This document shows, in pieces, positions 38,848 through 40,762 of a stretch of 40,762 bases of DNA. The stretch is taken from NCBI GenBank assembly GCA_021817125.1, contig JAKAWC010000006.1, positions 1 through 40,762 on the forward strand, read 5' to 3'. Below the pieces are notes generated by a model. It did not search any database. It was given only the letters and a program-made list of their open reading frames with translations, and was not told where the DNA came from. Origin of the DNA: Microcaldota archaeon. Lineage in GTDB: Archaea > Micrarchaeota > Micrarchaeia > Micrarchaeales > CABMGC01. Every line of letters begins with the position of its first letter. The first letter of the stretch is position 1. A program made the position numbers and the translations under genes.

Positions 38848-40762
38848 TGCCACCGCTTCGCCGTATCTGCTCCCTCATGCGCACGAGATGCTCTGCGCGG
38901 TCTTTGTCGTAGTGCGGCTTTCCGAGGGAACGCCTGATCGCGATTAGGGATAGGATGACAAGTATTAAGAACAGCACTGTGCCCCCTATCTCTACCAGAT
39001 TGGCGGTGCCTAGTGGGAAGGCGGGCGCTGGAGAAATAGTAGTGGCGGAGAAGAGTTGCCTCGGCACGACCAGTACGGGCAGGGAGTAACTGTAGTTGGC
39101 GCCCCCTGTCGCCACGTACAGAGTGAAGAGCAGCGTCTCTGACATGGGGACCGGGCCTATCAGGAACTTCGTGAACAGCAGCTGGTTCGGGGTCGCGTTT
39201 GTGGTCTGCGCGGAGTTGTATACGGTCAGGTCAGAAGGACCGCTCAGGATGAACGAGACCGGCTGCTGCGCCGTACCGGTGTAGAGCGAGTAGACGTCTA
39301 TCTCGTTTGTGGTGTTGGTGTAGAACGTGGGCAGCTCTATGTTGACCACCTTGAGGATGGACTGCGCAGCCGGCGCCGATTGCAGCACCATGGAGGTGCG
39401 CGCCTGCATGAGCGTCACCTGGCTAAGCACTTTGGAGATGGAGTAGTATGCGTATACAACTTGCCCTGGCGGCAGGTACGGAACTGTCCAGTAAAGCATA
39501 AACCCGCCCTGCACAGAGACGACCTTTGATGGAAGACCGTACGCGATTATGTGCCCGCCGTTTGCGACAGCATCCAGAGGTACGAAGAGTGACGCTGTCG
39601 CGTTGTCCAGCGACGCGTTCGATGGACTCCTTATAGTTATGATGCCAGTAGCCGCTGTCGTGGAGTTGGTGAGCGTGAACTCGTTCGTAAGCGTAGGTGA
39701 GGAGGCTGATGACGGCATCATGACGGTGAATGTCAGATACTCTGTCTGCGATGCGGGCTTGGCCCCGGATATGCCAGCCGACACGGTCAGAGGGATTATG
39801 TAGGTGCCAGCTGGAACACCCGCAGAGCTGAATAGCAGCCCTATGTTCGCAGCCTGTCCGGATGGCAGACTCAGGCTGTTCGTAGACAGTTGCAGCAGAT
39901 TTGAATAGTCAGAGGGAACGCTGACGTTTATCACCTCGGTGTTCGTCGCCGTGTTCTGCAGACCCAGATATGCGGCGTACTGCTGCCCGGAGACCAGAAC
40001 CATGAGCAGCGGAACCGTTGTGATGGAAAGTCCAGGGACAGGCACTACAGGCGGCGTCGAAGGAGGCGGACCGGAGCTGCTCGGGGGGCTGGATGGGGAT
40101 GGCGCAACCACAGTATACTGCAGTGTCACGTTGTTCGAGGTCTCGACGACCGTGTTCGATACGAAGGTCGCATACTCTTTTGCGGTGTACGTGCCAGAGG
40201 TGCCAGTAACAGAGCCTGAGGATATCGCCATGTACTGGTATGTCAGGGGAGACATGCTCGGCACGGACTGCGTTATCAGCGTATTCGAGGGCCCAGTGAT
40301 ATTTATGTAGACTATGACGTTCGTGGCCGCGAGGGAGCCGTTGTCGAAGAGGGTGGAGTGGAACGTTATCGCGGCGTTCTGCGTCACGGTGCCGGATGGA
40401 GCGGATGTGAAGTTCGAGACCTGCACGTTCGCCGGCGCGATGAGGTCGTATGTCTTCACGCTCGAGTTGGTGTACATAAAGTTGTTGAATGTCAGGTTGG
40501 CAGTGTAGTTGCCCAGCTGCATGGGGAGCGTGTTGGATACGGTTATGTAGTAGAGGGTGTTGCCCGATACCTGCGTCACCGAATTGACGACCTCGTTCTG
40601 CGCGAGCACCGTGTTTCCTGTGGGCTTGTACTTCAGTATGAACTTTCCTGAGAGACCGTTTATGGTGCACTGAGATGGAGTCCACACAGAGTAATTCATC
40701 ACGACATTTGTGCCACGCGTGTATGTGGGGAGCACATTGTACTTTAGCGCGAATGGACAAGA
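38840..40762 (-). CDS. Large surface protein with C-terminal TM anchor, N-terminus beyond window
   Basis: The reading frame is open to the window end, so this is partial: 640 codons are visible and the true start lies upstream. It has repeated Ig-like beta domains rich in Ser, Thr and sequons, a Pro-rich linker (PSPSSPPSSSGPPPSTPP, about residue 225), a further CARDB/NPCBM-like half, then one TM helix (about 593-612) and a cytosolic tail rich in Arg and acidic residues. The tail faces the cytosol, where the coupled MinD copy 2 is made; the ATG of that gene lies inside this gene's last codons. The track's M at 40735 is a GTG within the frame and is not the true start. Confidence 0.8.
   Translation of the reverse strand, partial: SCPFALKYNVLPTYTRGTNVVMNYSVWTPSQCTINGLSGKFILKYKPTGNTVLAQNEVVNSVTQVSGNTLYYITVSNTLPMQLGNYTANLTFNNFMYTNSSVKTYDLIAPANVQVSNFTSAPSGTVTQNAAITFHSTLFDNGSLAATNVIVYINITGPSNTLITQSVPSMSPLTYQYMAISSGSVTGTSGTYTAKEYATFVSNTVVETSNNVTLQYTVVAPSPSSPPSSSGPPPSTPPVVPVPGLSITTVPLLMVLVSGQQYAAYLGLQNTATNTEVINVSVPSDYSNLLQLSTNSLSLPSGQAANIGLLFSSAGVPAGTYIIPLTVSAGISGAKPASQTEYLTFTVMMPSSASSPTLTNEFTLTNSTTAATGIITIRSPSNASLDNATASLFVPLDAVANGGHIIAYGLPSKVVSVQGGFMLYWTVPYLPPGQVVYAYYSISKVLSQVTLMQARTSMVLQSAPAAQSILKVVNIELPTFYTNTTNEIDVYSLYTGTAQQPVSFILSGPSDLTVYNSAQTTNATPNQLLFTKFLIGPVPMSETLLFTLYVATGGANYSYSLPVLVVPRQLFSATTISPAPAFPLGTANLVEIGGTVLFLILVILSLIAIRRSLGKPHYDKDRAEHLVRMREQIRRSGGNE

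Overview
This window looks like a piece of a small archaeal genome. The archaeal marks are a UbiA-family prenyltransferase of the ether-lipid type, Alba, endonuclease Q, an archaeal-type AspRS, a 51-residue Sec61-beta, DUF460, many TATA boxes 24-29 nt upstream of start codons (leaderless transcripts), and a tRNA carrying a bulge-helix-bulge intron. The many unrecognised exported proteins and compact, overlapping operons suggest a DPANN lineage, perhaps Micrarchaeota-like. That placement is inference and was not tested.

Layout. 1-355: structured non-coding DNA and a possible 36-residue ORF. 356-5593: a NodU/CmcH-type carbamoyltransferase coupled to a polytopic GT-C glycosyltransferase, then a membrane-anchored exported protein and agmatinase on the minus strand. 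5792-10554: three plus-strand genes of unknown function. 10709-16823: the UbiA prenyltransferase, a HIT hydrolase overlapping an exported Lon-like protease, and a second GT-C enzyme. 15561-18781: a minus-strand operon aspS-nth-endoQ. 18821-23335: NUDIX hydrolase, Alba with a structured leader, a short DUF460 protein, a degenerate thioredoxin-fold membrane protein, tRNA-Arg(CCU) with a T-loop intron, and argS. 23424-26091: an AbrB/winged-helix protein, a VapBC-type toxin-antitoxin pair with a perfect palindromic operator, Sec61-beta (absent from the ORF track), and a DUF192-RNHCP pair. 26088-30183: a PadR-regulated operon with an ABC exporter and a membrane-anchored CARDB-like protein. 30275-40762: a surface-protein region. 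It holds a TM protein with a very basic tail, two tandem small exported proteins, a 1655-residue Ser/Thr-repeat protein ending in the same Cys-bounded domain, two MinD/ParA ATPases with MinD-like amphipathic C-termini, and a large surface protein cut by the window end.

How the genes work together. Much of the window concerns the cell envelope: surface proteins rich in N-glycosylation sequons, two glycosyltransferases, a carbamoyltransferase that may decorate glycans, an exported protease, a Sec subunit and an ABC exporter. The MinD pair sits translationally coupled inside the surface-protein cluster and may position or organise those proteins at the membrane. A second theme is translation and genome maintenance: argS with tRNA-Arg, aspS, nth, endoQ and Alba.

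Several ORF-track starts were moved: agmatinase, 7819 ORF, HIT, EndoQ, thioredoxin-like protein, CARDB protein, one small surface protein and both MinDs. The first and last bases of the window cut neighbouring elements.
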